A stretch of 64,000 bases of DNA, from assembly GCA_002011215.1 (NCBI GenBank), contig MTML01000064.1, positions 62,001 to 126,000 of the forward strand. The letters are read 5' to 3'. Below are positions 8,241-16,852 of the stretch, in pieces. The notes beneath the pieces are model-generated. The model worked only from the letters and a program-made list of their open reading frames with translations, made no database searches and was not told the DNA's origin. Each line of letters opens with the position of its first letter. Position 1 is the stretch's first letter. Made by a program: the position numbers and the translations under genes. Source of the DNA: Archaeoglobus sp. JdFR-24. Its GTDB lineage: Archaea; Halobacteriota; Archaeoglobi; Archaeoglobales; Archaeoglobaceae.

Positions 8241-8774
8241 TCAAACCCCCAATTTTTTCAGCCTTTCTTTGAGTTCGTAAGCAATCGCGTCCCTGTTATT
8301 TTCGTCTATAACTATAACATCAAAAGTGCTCCTGATTTTTCTGAGTAGCCAGTGATTCGATTTCAGATGAATCGTAAAGATAAGAACTGAATTTGAGTTT
8401 TCGATAACATCATCAACAGATTCTACAAATTTTCTGCTTTTCAACTCCATTGGGCCGACTTCATCAAGTATAAAAACTTCTTTCTTAGAATATTCAAAAA
8501 TTTTTTCTGAAACTCTATCAATATTTTCAACAAATACACCATACTTACCAACAGTCACCGATGAGGCGTGATCCACACGAGCGAGCCACATTTCTTCCCC
8601 GGTTGAGAGATCATGGAACCTGAATCCGATTCTCCTTGATATTCCTCCCCTCGTTTCCCTTACCTCAAAGGTAACAAACCCTCCACAATCAAACTCATCC
8701 TTCAAACTCTCGTAAAGTTTGAAACAGAGGGTTGTCTTACCAGTTCGTGGTTTGCCAGTGATTGCAACTCTCAC
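8241..8774 (-). CDS. THEP1-family nucleoside-triphosphatase
   Basis: A 177-residue P-loop NTPase of the THEP1 (NTPase/cancer-related, DUF265) family, which hydrolyses NTPs; the cellular role is not settled. Seen: Walker A ITGKPRTGKTTL at the N-terminus, an alpha/beta core, the Walker B-like VFILDEVGPMEL and the TIHL segment. The start is a GTG at 8774; a TATA-like GATTTATAG about 29 nt upstream suggests a leaderless message. First gene of the unit with trm1. Confidence 0.9.
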   Translation of the reverse strand: MRVAITGKPRTGKTTLCFKLYESLKDEFDCGGFVTFEVRETRGGISRRIGFRFHDLSTGEEMWLARVDHASSVTVGKYGVFVENIDRVSEKIFEYSKKEVFILDEVGPMELKSRKFVESVDDVIENSNSVLIFTIHLKSNHWLLRKIRSTFDVIVIDENNRDAIAYELKERLKKLGV

Positions 8775-8939
8775 AAAAACTGGATTGTAGAAATTGTCTA
8801 TAAATCTTACCCGTTGAATTTACATCTACCGATTTAAACATCTATTATTGATTTAACATTCAATTATATCATGGAGCATAAGCAAAAAAGAAATCAAAAG
8901 GTTTTTAATTTTAAAAAATGATAAGCCCATGGTGATAAA

Positions 8940-10364
8940 ATGATAATTTCCGGTGAAAAGTACGTAAAAAGACTGGCAACCTATGAGAGAGAGATTTTCG
9001 TAAAAGGTGGTAGAATAGAAAATTTCGTTGAACATCCGAACATAAAACCAGTCATTAATTCGATTGCCTTTACATACGATCTCGCGACAAAAAAGGAAGA
9101 ATATTCACCCCACTCTGATCTTGTTGGTGAGAAAGTAAACAGACTGAACTTTGTAAACAGAAACGCAGAGGATTTGATCGCCAGATACGATTACCAGAGA
9201 GAACTGAGTATGAGGCTAGGAACATGCAACTACAGGTGCACCGGAGCAGATGCGATTAATTCCCTGTTCCCGGCAACCAGAGAGCTCGATGAGCGGTTGG
9301 GAACTGATTATCACGAGAGGTTTCTCAAACTTTTGAAGGAGATTCAGAAGAAAGATTATGCCTGCACAGCAGCACTTACAGATACGAAAGGGGATCGAGC
9401 CAAGAGACCAAAGGATGTAAGAGATATGTATGTTCATGTTGTGGAGAAGAGAGAGGAAGGTATTGTTGTCAGTGGAGCGAAAATTCACCAGAGTGGAGCT
9501 TTTGCAGCAGATATCAATTTTGTTCTACCAACCCAAACATTCAAAGAAGGAGAAGAAGAGTTCGCCATAGCATTCGCTGCTACATCGGAAGATGAGGGAA
9601 TAAAGTATATCCTTCAGAATACAGGTTATCAGGCCAAATTCAGAGAAGGTGGAGAATTTGAAACTGGAAACCCACTGTATGGAGATAGAATAACATGTAC
9701 AGTTATCTTCGACAATGTTTTCATTCCATGGGAAAGAGTTTTTGTTTTTGAGGATCTTAAAGCTGTTAGAGATACTCTCTCCAATTTCGCAGTTTCACAC
9801 AGGTGTGTTGGTGCGGCTTGCAAGGCAGGATTTGTTGATTCGATGACAGGGGCTGCAAATCTAATGCTAAAAGCAAATGGACTGGAAAAGGTTCCTGCTC
9901 TGAGACAGAGAATAGGAGAAATGGTTGGCATAGCTGAAGCTGCTTATGCCATATCCATAGGGGCTGCAACAAAAGGATATGAGAGCAATGGAATATGGTT
10001 GCCCGATCCATTGATGGCCAACTCAGGGAAGGTGATAGGGGTTGAAGGATTTAATAAGGTGATAATGAATCTTGCCGAAATAGCAGGTGGCATTCCCGTA
10101 ACCGCACCTTCTGAGTTCGATTTGAAGAGCTCTGAGGTTGGAAAGTATGTCGAGAAATACCTTCAGGCAAGTCCAAGCTTTTCAACTGAGGAGAGGATGC
10201 GAATAATAAAATTCATCGAGTTCTGGATAACAAGCTCTCATCTACTCGGGGCAATACACGGTGGAGGTTCTCCTGCAGCAGCCATAATTTTCCTCCAGAT
10301 ACTGGCAGACCTTAAAACTAAGGAGGAAGCTGTGAAAGATGCTATTGGTCTGAAGAAGGATTAA
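8940..10364 (+). CDS. abfD: 4-hydroxybutyryl-CoA dehydratase / vinylacetyl-CoA isomerase homologue
   Basis: 474 residues, HpaB-like flavoprotein fold. In Clostridium and in the archaeal 4-hydroxybutyrate cycles the enzyme dehydrates 4-hydroxybutyryl-CoA to crotonyl-CoA with FAD and a [4Fe-4S] cluster. All four cluster ligands have counterparts: C96 and C100 in GTCNYRCTG, and the His-x6-Cys pair in SHRCVGAACK. The lysine after the last Cys is also present. Start ATG 8940 has GGTGAT three nt upstream. No CoA-transferase, crotonase or other 4-hydroxybutyrate gene is next to it; neighbours are THEP1 and a symporter. Archaeoglobales have several paralogues of this family, so a different acyl-CoA substrate is possible. 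Confidence 0.85.
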   Translation: MIISGEKYVKRLATYEREIFVKGGRIENFVEHPNIKPVINSIAFTYDLATKKEEYSPHSDLVGEKVNRLNFVNRNAEDLIARYDYQRELSMRLGTCNYRCTGADAINSLFPATRELDERLGTDYHERFLKLLKEIQKKDYACTAALTDTKGDRAKRPKDVRDMYVHVVEKREEGIVVSGAKIHQSGAFAADINFVLPTQTFKEGEEEFAIAFAATSEDEGIKYILQNTGYQAKFREGGEFETGNPLYGDRITCTVIFDNVFIPWERVFVFEDLKAVRDTLSNFAVSHRCVGAACKAGFVDSMTGAANLMLKANGLEKVPALRQRIGEMVGIAEAAYAISIGAATKGYESNGIWLPDPLMANSGKVIGVEGFNKVIMNLAEIAGGIPVTAPSEFDLKSSEVGKYVEKYLQASPSFSTEERMRIIKFIEFWITSSHLLGAIHGGGSPAAAIIFLQILADLKTKEEAVKDAIGLKKD

Positions 10365-10617
10365 GGTAATAAGAGTGATATATGATGTAACTTAATTTTT
10401 TAATTTTAATTATCTTTTGTTCTCTTTGCCGGTATTTTTAAGAGATGATTACAAAAAAGTTCGATTTTTACCGCTCCGGCTAAATCCAGCATGTGAAAAA
10501 TCATTAGAGTATCTGGAAACTGTGGTTAAACTCAGAGTCTGAACGTCTTTTACCAGTCCCGGGTTCCTGCAGACTTTTCTATTTTAATTAAAATAAAAAA
10601 ATGAATGACAGTTATTC

Positions 10618-12090
10618 TCAGGCTTCAATCGCTGCTCTTATGTCCGGATCGAGATCCTCTCCTGCTGCCCCCTTCGTGAACAGTGAAATTATCACCATGG
10701 CCAGCAACGCAACGATCATGCTGATACCATAGCTTGGAATGGCATAAGGTATCTTCATTCCCAGCACTTTCTCATATATCAGGAAGCCTATATTGAGTAT
10801 CAGGGCTATGGAAAGACTGGCAATTGCACCCTCTCTTGTTGCTCTCTTCCAGTTCAGGCCAATGGCAAGCAATGGAAGCGTCGCCGACGCAAAGTATCCC
10901 CATCCCAGTGCTCCAAGGATGGCAACCAGATACTTTCCAAAATAGCCAAAGATCAGAGCGAACACTGTCAGGAGTATTGTAACCACTCTGCCCCATCGAA
11001 CCTGTTTGGCATGCTCCAGCTCTTTTCCAAGAGATCTGGGCAAATCTCTCACTAGTGCAGCTGTTCCAATAGATATGAATCCACTTGCAGTTGACATTAT
11101 CGCTGCAAGCAGTCCAGCATAAACTACTGCAACCATCCACACGGGCATCTGGCTGAGGAAAGCTATGGCAGCCTGATCTGGTTTTGCAAGAGCAGGTATC
11201 TTTCCTCCAATAACCAGCCAGAGAGCGGCATACCCGACAAATATCCAGAGGAGACTTGACAGCATATAACTGCCACCACTGATAAGAGCTCCCCATTTAA
11301 GATCTTTGTAGCTTTTCAAAGCATAGAATTTCGTTGCCAGATGGGGTTGTCCCAGACCACCGATCGTGAATACAAAATACCACATCAAAACGAGCATCCA
11401 TGTCCCTCTACCGAGGGGATCTATTAAGGTTGGGTCTTTCTGTCCTATTGTTGTAAACAAACCTTCCGTTCCGCCTGTCATAACGAGAGCCATGACAAGT
11501 ACACCAACTGCAGCGACAAGCATCACGAGCCCCTGGAAGAAATCGGTGAGTATACTCGCAGCCATACCTGCTATAGATGTATAAATCATGGTTATTCCGA
11601 ATATAATTAGGATTGCTACCTCTAAATCAACTCCAAGCAGTCCAGAGACCACATAACCACCGGCCATAACCTGTGTACCGAGGTAGGCTATAACTCCCAG
11701 AACGAGACTAACCGCAAGTAAGCCTCTGACTGTCTCACTCTTAAACCTCGCTGCAGCTATATCGGGAAGGGTTGCTATTGGACGAATCTCAGATATTAAT
11801 TTAACCCTTTTTCCTATCAGGAACCACCCAAGACCAAATCCCAGAGGAGCTGCCAGAGTAATCCAGAGAGATGTCGCCCCCAGTGCATATACCAGTCCTG
11901 GCCCACCGATAAAACCGAAACCACTCATTATGGATGCAAAAGCAGCAATAGATGTAACAACAGTACCAAATAGCTTGTGTGCACCAAAATAATGTTCTGC
12001 TGTTTTAACACGCTTTATAGCATAAACACCTATGGCGAATGTGAGAATGAAGTACGCTATTACGATACCAATTGTCACGGGATCGCTCAT
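10618..12090 (-). CDS. Sodium:solute symporter (SSS family)
   Basis: 490 residues with about 13 hydrophobic segments; LeuT-like Na+/solute symporter. Seen: N-terminal ITLAAPLGFGLGWFLIGKR, the family motif region GGLGQPHLATKFYA and AAIMSTASGFISIGTAALVRD. The start overlaps the stop of the small membrane gene upstream by ATGA, so the two are translationally coupled, as in bacterial pairs of an SSS permease with a small DUF485/YhdT-type protein (acetate and pantothenate permeases). Substrate cannot be told from sequence; an organic acid is the natural guess given the Archaeoglobus lifestyle. Confidence 0.9.
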   Translation of the reverse strand: MSDPVTIGIVIAYFILTFAIGVYAIKRVKTAEHYFGAHKLFGTVVTSIAAFASIMSGFGFIGGPGLVYALGATSLWITLAAPLGFGLGWFLIGKRVKLISEIRPIATLPDIAAARFKSETVRGLLAVSLVLGVIAYLGTQVMAGGYVVSGLLGVDLEVAILIIFGITMIYTSIAGMAASILTDFFQGLVMLVAAVGVLVMALVMTGGTEGLFTTIGQKDPTLIDPLGRGTWMLVLMWYFVFTIGGLGQPHLATKFYALKSYKDLKWGALISGGSYMLSSLLWIFVGYAALWLVIGGKIPALAKPDQAAIAFLSQMPVWMVAVVYAGLLAAIMSTASGFISIGTAALVRDLPRSLGKELEHAKQVRWGRVVTILLTVFALIFGYFGKYLVAILGALGWGYFASATLPLLAIGLNWKRATREGAIASLSIALILNIGFLIYEKVLGMKIPYAIPSYGISMIVALLAMVIISLFTKGAAGEDLDPDIRAAIEA

Positions 12091-12530
12091 AGCTCGCCCT
12101 CCTTACCTGTTTTTTTGCAGAATTCATTCCAGTCCTCTTTGGTCATAATCCATCTATCAAAAAGCAGGGCATAGCTGAGCGTCCCCGGGATAAAGATCAG
12201 TAGCCACATGACAGGGAAGAGAATAAAGAACCCTGGATGCATACCGGCTATGGTAAATGCTGGAAATTGTCCCCTGAACTCTGCCCAGTACCTGAAAATC
12301 AGAGTTATACATACTGACCAGATGATAAAAACAGATATTCCTATCCATAATGCTGGCCCAAGCTTATTTTCTTTCATAGCCCCAATAATTAGCCAAAGGG
12401 AAAGACTCAGTCCGACAAGGTATCCAAATACCTGCCAGGAGTTAGTCAGTGCCGTTACGAGCATAAAAAAGAGCACCGCTGCGTTCACGAGGATAATATT
12501 TCCTCTCAAACTGATATCCACCACCTCCAT
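12087..12530 (-). CDS. Small membrane partner of the symporter
   Basis: 147 residues with four predicted membrane helices (for example NIILVNAAVLFFMLVTAL, VFGYLVGLSLSLWLIIGAM, LWIGISVFIIWSVCITLIF, FILFPVMWLLIFIPGTLSY) and a charged cytoplasmic tail. It is not clearly DUF485, but its place directly before and overlapping an SSS symporter matches the small-subunit-plus-permease arrangement. The ATG lies about 25 nt after a TATA-like CCTTTTAAG, so probably leaderless. Confidence 0.75.
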   Translation of the reverse strand: MEVVDISLRGNIILVNAAVLFFMLVTALTNSWQVFGYLVGLSLSLWLIIGAMKENKLGPALWIGISVFIIWSVCITLIFRYWAEFRGQFPAFTIAGMHPGFFILFPVMWLLIFIPGTLSYALLFDRWIMTKEDWNEFCKKTGKEGEL

Positions 12531-12629
12531 ACGATTTGAGGATTAGAATGACTTAAAAGGATAGGTTAACATGTTCACACGGTTAATTAAAAAACGATAT
12601 AAAGCGAGGGATAACAATAAACAGATCCG

Positions 12630-13331
12630 TCAATCTTTTAATTCGTGAGAAATGATTTTTCCTATATGTGTTAAAATCTTTTTCTCGGCCCTTCGTATAT
12701 TCTTAGAAACACCGGCTTTGGATATCCCAAATTTTTTTGCAAGGTGTGTAACATTTACTTTTCTGGGGTCTTCATAAAATCCATGCTTAATGGTCGCCCT
12801 CAATATCAGCTTTTCAGTATGGGTTAACTCATCAATTGCCCTTATCAGATCAGCCAGTATTGAGGAGTAGCTAATTATTTTGGAGAAATCTTCAACTGTG
12901 ATCCTGTTCTGGTTTTTAATCACAAATTCATTGTTTTTTTCAAGCCCGGAGAGTGCAATTTCTACATCGCTTTTCTTATCAAAACCTACCTGCCATAATT
13001 CGCTCCCTTTCCTCACGTGAAACGGACCAACTATATACCCATGATTAGCCCTTATGGTCTGCATGGCATCTGTGTAATCCATCTCTACCCTGACAGAAGC
13101 GATATGCCCCTCTTTAGATAAAATATCCAGCTTTAAGAATTTTGGTTGATTATATAGCGAATAGATTGCGTTTTGGAGTTCATCAGAATCCTTAGCAATG
13201 ATGTATCCCCGTATAATAAACTTTTCCCGCTCAAAATCCCAATAAGTTCCGAAATAAGACACATCAAGATCCTCAGATGTTATAACAAAAGGACAATCGT
13301 ATTGAAGCATGTCAATTGTGAGGACATACAT
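12630..13331 (-). CDS. Bat-type HTH_10 transcription regulator
   Basis: About 233 residues. The N-terminal two thirds is an alpha/beta domain without recognised ligand motif; the C-terminus has the HTH_10 (bacterio-opsin activator-like) domain: LTHTEKLILRATIKHGFYEDPR, then VTHLAKKFGISKAGVSKNIR, the DNA-recognition helix-turn-helix. Start chosen at 13331 because a TATA box (13354-13365) lies 24-34 nt upstream; the longer frame from 13352 would begin inside the promoter. It sits 100 nt upstream of the symporter pair on the same strand and is the obvious candidate to regulate it. Confidence 0.8.
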   Translation of the reverse strand: MYVLTIDMLQYDCPFVITSEDLDVSYFGTYWDFEREKFIIRGYIIAKDSDELQNAIYSLYNQPKFLKLDILSKEGHIASVRVEMDYTDAMQTIRANHGYIVGPFHVRKGSELWQVGFDKKSDVEIALSGLEKNNEFVIKNQNRITVEDFSKIISYSSILADLIRAIDELTHTEKLILRATIKHGFYEDPRKVNVTHLAKKFGISKAGVSKNIRRAEKKILTHIGKIISHELKD

Positions 13332-13353
13332 GGTAACCAAACTATTTATCATG

Positions 13354-13365
13354 ACATATATAAGC
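13354..13365 (-). promoter_or_regulatory. TATA box of the Bat-type regulator
   Basis: Minus-strand GCTTATATATGT, centred about 29 nt before ATG 13331; the spacing implies a leaderless transcript and decides the start codon. Confidence 0.6.
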
Positions 13366-13489
13366 CTTTAGGGTTAACTCCAGGAAGGATAGCAAGCTTA
13401 AATTCGTTTGAAATAACGATTTTGAAACCCTATTCGCAGAATCTGGCATAATTCCAAAAATTTTTAAGATCACCTTGAGTTTTTTAGAT

Positions 13490-14611
13490 GTGAAAGTTTT
13501 GATAGTTGGAGGAGGTCCTGCAGGCAGTTTGACGGCGATAAATCTCGGGAATAAATACGAGATTAAATTGATTGAAGAGCATCAGGCTGCAGGCTTTCCA
13601 GTGCAGTGTGCGGGATTGATAAGTCAGCCTTGTTACGATAAACTCAAAAAGTTCGCAAAAAGATCACTCGTTAACAGAATAAAAGGTGCATTTTTCTTTT
13701 CTCCTGATGGAAACCATATTGAATTAGTTGGAAAGAGAAAGGGTGTTGTGATTGAGAGAAAGATACTCGATTTTGAGCTGTTAAAAGAGGCATCAAAGAA
13801 TGCAGAAATCCTCCTAAAATCAAGTTATATTGAGTCAGACAATGGGAGGGCAAAACTCATCACGAATTCCGGGGAAAAAATAGAGGAGTACGATTTATTG
13901 ATCGGTGCAGATGGGGTGAATTCAAGGGTGGCAAAAGAATTTGGGTTCTCCAGACCAGAAATTTTTTCGGCGATTCAGGTGGAATCGAGTTTTGAATGTC
14001 TCGATAAAAACATGGTCGAACTTTACTTTGGTAAAGGTTATTCAGATGGTTTTTTTGCCTACGCAATTCCAATCGATAGCTCAACTGCAAGGATAGGAGT
14101 GGTTTCGAAGTCTGACCCGAAATCGTATCTTGAAAGACTTATTGAAAAACACCCATCAATTTCCAAAAGGATTGGAAAGAGTATAACAGAGGTTAACGCT
14201 GGAGCGATTCCTATAGGGCTCAACGAAATTTTTAAGAGAAACGTGTGCCTCATAGGAGATTCTGCTGGAATGGTCAAACCATACACTGGTGGAGGGATAT
14301 ATTATCATCTCCTGGCTGCAGAGATGCTGGGTAGAAACTTTCCGGACTTCAAAAAATACCGGGAAGACTACTTAAAATTGCTCGGAAAAGATTACACAAC
14401 CGGGATGAAAATTCAAAGGCTTTACAGCAAGCTATCTGACAGCGATTATAATGGGCTGGTGAAAATGGGAAAGGATGTAATCGAAAGTTACGCTAAGGAG
14501 CTTGATATGGATCATCCATCATCCCTTCTCTCCGTTTTACCGAAATTAATCAAACTTGCTTCTTTCAAGCCAACTTTAATTGCGAAAATCGCAAAAGAGT
14601 TGGTTTTATAA
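13490..14611 (+). CDS. Geranylgeranyl reductase family FAD oxidoreductase
   Basis: About 373 residues. Family role: saturation of isoprenoid chains of archaeal membrane lipids or menaquinone. Seen: the dinucleotide fold VLIVGGGPAGS at the very N-terminus, QCAGLISQPCYDKL, the DGVNSRVA motif, and the FAD-binding GDSAGMVKPYTGGGIYY that is typical of archaeal digeranylgeranylglycerophospholipid reductases. Start placed at GTG 13490, 25-30 nt after a TATA-like ATTTTTAAG; the frame is open from TTG 13475. Archaeoglobales have several paralogues, so whether it acts on lipids or quinone side chains is open. A radical SAM gene follows after 100 nt. Confidence 0.85.
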   Translation: MKVLIVGGGPAGSLTAINLGNKYEIKLIEEHQAAGFPVQCAGLISQPCYDKLKKFAKRSLVNRIKGAFFFSPDGNHIELVGKRKGVVIERKILDFELLKEASKNAEILLKSSYIESDNGRAKLITNSGEKIEEYDLLIGADGVNSRVAKEFGFSRPEIFSAIQVESSFECLDKNMVELYFGKGYSDGFFAYAIPIDSSTARIGVVSKSDPKSYLERLIEKHPSISKRIGKSITEVNAGAIPIGLNEIFKRNVCLIGDSAGMVKPYTGGGIYYHLLAAEMLGRNFPDFKKYREDYLKLLGKDYTTGMKIQRLYSKLSDSDYNGLVKMGKDVIESYAKELDMDHPSSLLSVLPKLIKLASFKPTLIAKIAKELVL

Positions 14612-14711
14612 ATATCGGAGAATTCTCAATTTTGCATTGACTCGGGTTAAACCATATCTTAAATCTGCCTATCAGATAATGTTAAAATATCGTTTGTTAC
14701 CAATATCGTGA

Positions 14712-15737
14712 GTGAAACACAGGTTTTTCCAGATAGAGGTCACGAGGAGATGTAACCTGAACTGTATAATGTGCCCTTCAAAGCTTTACGATAAATCTGT
14801 CAAAAAGGATATGGATTTTGGAGTTTTTTTAAAAATTGCAAAATATTTTGATAAAACTCAAATGATTCATCTTCAGGGATGGGGAGAGCCGTTGACACAT
14901 CCAAAAATCCTTGAAATGATACAGATAGCGAAAAACCATACTGTTACAGGTTTGACAACAAATGGGATCTATCTTAAAAAGTTCTCTGATGCATTTGTGG
15001 AGCTTCAGCTGGACTACATCGCAATTTCTATAAGCGGTCCTGAAACTCATCAGGAAATCAGGTGTGGAAGCAGTATTGGAGATATAACCAAAAGTATTGA
15101 GATTTTGAATGAAGTAAAACGGGAAAAAGGCAGTCATCGACCAAAAATTAATCTCACCTTTTTAATGACCAAAAACAACATCCATGAGCTACCAGATGTG
15201 GTTGAGCTTGCAAGAAAACTTGATGCAGGTTTGATTGCCATACATCTTGATTATGTGTTCGATGAAACAACAGATTCACTGAAAATTTTTGATAATTTGA
15301 AGGAAAAAAGCAGGTTTGAGAAAGTAATGGGTGAAGCGGAAAAAAAGGCAGAAAAATATGGGGTGGAGTTTATCCATCCTCCTTTTGAGGTTATGGAAAG
15401 AGCTGTTTGTGATGCATACCCTGATTCTGCAATCGTTTTTTCAATTGAGGGGGATGTTTTTCCATGTGTTTATCTGAATCTTCCGTTCGATAAAATATCG
15501 AGGGTTTTTAAGGGAGAAAAAATCTACATTCAGAAACCGAGATTTGGAAATATCATTGAAAAACCGCTGGAAAACATATGGAACTCCAATTATTATAAAA
15601 ATTTCAGAGAAAAGTTTGAGAAAAGAATTGAGGCGACAAGGAGCCTAAGATACATTTTGGGACTTAAAAAAGTGAACTTCTCAAAACTGAGCTATCCAGA
15701 AGTTTGTAGAGGATGCTACAAGCTTTACGGGATTTGA
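14712..15737 (+). CDS. Radical SAM protein with SPASM-like C-terminus
   Basis: 341 residues. The N-terminus carries the radical SAM cluster motif RRCNLNCIMCPS (CxxxCxxC) only 14 residues in, followed by the GWGEPLTHP glycine motif. The C-terminus has further Cys (VFPCVYLNL, VCRGCYKLYG) suited to auxiliary Fe-S clusters, as in SPASM-type peptide- or cofactor-modifying enzymes. The GTG start lies about 26 nt after a TATA-like GTTAAAATATC. No short substrate-peptide gene was seen next to it. Substrate unknown. Confidence 0.85.
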   Translation: MKHRFFQIEVTRRCNLNCIMCPSKLYDKSVKKDMDFGVFLKIAKYFDKTQMIHLQGWGEPLTHPKILEMIQIAKNHTVTGLTTNGIYLKKFSDAFVELQLDYIAISISGPETHQEIRCGSSIGDITKSIEILNEVKREKGSHRPKINLTFLMTKNNIHELPDVVELARKLDAGLIAIHLDYVFDETTDSLKIFDNLKEKSRFEKVMGEAEKKAEKYGVEFIHPPFEVMERAVCDAYPDSAIVFSIEGDVFPCVYLNLPFDKISRVFKGEKIYIQKPRFGNIIEKPLENIWNSNYYKNFREKFEKRIEATRSLRYILGLKKVNFSKLSYPEVCRGCYKLYGI

Positions 15738-15751
15738 AGTTAATAGTTGAT

Positions 15752-16495
15752 TCAAATCCTCTTTCCTTTCACCCTGTCGATATCGAACTTTGCTTTTTCT
15801 GAAATATGCATAACAGAGAGAGTGCCGGCCATAACTGGATCGCTTATGACCACATCTGCAACTCTCGGGACTGTTCCAAACATATTTAGGGCTATAACAG
15901 GTATCCCAGCTTTTCTCAGTTTCTTAACTTCTTCCGTAATCTTTCCTCCCATCAAACTACCGGCGAGAACCAGAACTTCAGCCCTGTGGAGTCTTGCAAC
16001 TGCCTTTACAGCCTCTGCCAGCTCCTCCTCACCGATTATTGGCATTGTGTCAACACTTATCCTTTCTCCTCTTAGATTGTGTCTATCAGCTTCGCTGATT
16101 GCGCCGAGGGCAACCTGTGAAACGAGAGCCCCTCCTCCAAAGATAATCACCCTTTTACCGAACACCTTGTCAAACGGTTTCTCCTCCTCAAGCTCTATTA
16201 CTGTGTCGAGTTTCTCTATCTCCTCTCTGATTTTTTCAAAGTCACCGCTCTCTATTTCAATGTAAACGAGTGCATTTCCGGCATTCTCTCCATATTTTAT
16301 TATGAAGGTCTGAGCATAGGTTATGTTACCTTTATTGTCTGCCACGATCTTCGTTATGTCTCTGAGAACCCCTATCTCATTTTTTACTATGATTCTGAGG
16401 GCTCTCTGAGCTATCTCACCACATTTTTCAAATTTTTCCTGCTCATCAATTTCTCTTTCAGATTGTTCTTTCATTTCAATATTTTCGCCGGACAT
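15752..16495 (-). CDS. ACT domain protein, DUF5612-type
   Basis: 247 residues. Residues about 28-100 form an ACT domain (ALRIIVKNEIGVLRDITKIV) that in other proteins binds amino acids. The rest is an alpha/beta domain with a glycine-rich VIIFGGGALVSQ and VLVLAGSLMGGKITEEV, matching the archaeal DUF5612 architecture as I remember it. Probably a regulatory protein; no catalytic residues recognised. The Lrp-like small protein lies upstream on the same strand (43-nt gap), so two likely amino-acid sensors are linked. Confidence 0.75.
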   Translation of the reverse strand: MSGENIEMKEQSEREIDEQEKFEKCGEIAQRALRIIVKNEIGVLRDITKIVADNKGNITYAQTFIIKYGENAGNALVYIEIESGDFEKIREEIEKLDTVIELEEEKPFDKVFGKRVIIFGGGALVSQVALGAISEADRHNLRGERISVDTMPIIGEEELAEAVKAVARLHRAEVLVLAGSLMGGKITEEVKKLRKAGIPVIALNMFGTVPRVADVVISDPVMAGTLSVMHISEKAKFDIDRVKGKRI

Positions 16496-16538
16496 GATCC
16501 TGTAATATAAAAATAAATGAGTAATTAGAGTTTTTCTA

Positions 16539-16772
16539 TCAGAATTTCGCTCCAGTCAGTGTTTTAGTTTCAAGAACTCCGTCGAGAGACCTTATTTTAT
16601 TAACAACAACATCACTGAGTTCCTCGAAATCCCTGACGACGATTTTAGCTATAAGATCATATTCACCGAAGAGCGGATAGAGTTCCTCTATCTCCTCAAG
16701 ATTTGCAAGCTTTTCATAAACTTCTTTTTCTTTCTTTGGAGATATTTTGACAAGAACGAATCCCAGTGCCAT
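16539..16772 (-). CDS. Stand-alone Lrp/AsnC ligand-binding (RAM) domain
   Basis: 77 residues corresponding to just the effector-binding, dimer-forming half of Lrp/AsnC regulators, without the helix-turn-helix: FVLVKISPKKEKEVYEKL, then YPLFGEYDLIAKIV and the C-terminal VLETKTLTGAKF. Such short proteins bind amino acids and may modulate full-length Lrp proteins. The ATG is about 25 nt after a TATA-like CTTTAATAC. Upstream of, and possibly co-transcribed with, the ACT-domain gene. Confidence 0.88.
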   Translation of the reverse strand: MALGFVLVKISPKKEKEVYEKLANLEEIEELYPLFGEYDLIAKIVVRDFEELSDVVVNKIRSLDGVLETKTLTGAKF

Positions 16773-16852
16773 CGCTGAAATTAATTGACTGGAGTATTAA
16801 AGTCTTTCTGAAGTTTAAAAATAAGAATTAAAAAGAGAGGTATAACCCTAAA

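Noticed and set aside
10396..10542. Open frame with protein-like end (LNPACEKSLEYLETVVKLRV) between the dehydratase and symporter genes
   Set aside because: No ATG or GTG start and no ribosome site; the first half is AT-rich noise. A gene remnant cannot be excluded but is not supported.
15747..16265. 172-codon plus-strand frame opposite the ACT-domain gene
   Set aside because: Shadow frame; Ser/Thr/Ile-rich with no motif, while the minus strand has an ACT domain.
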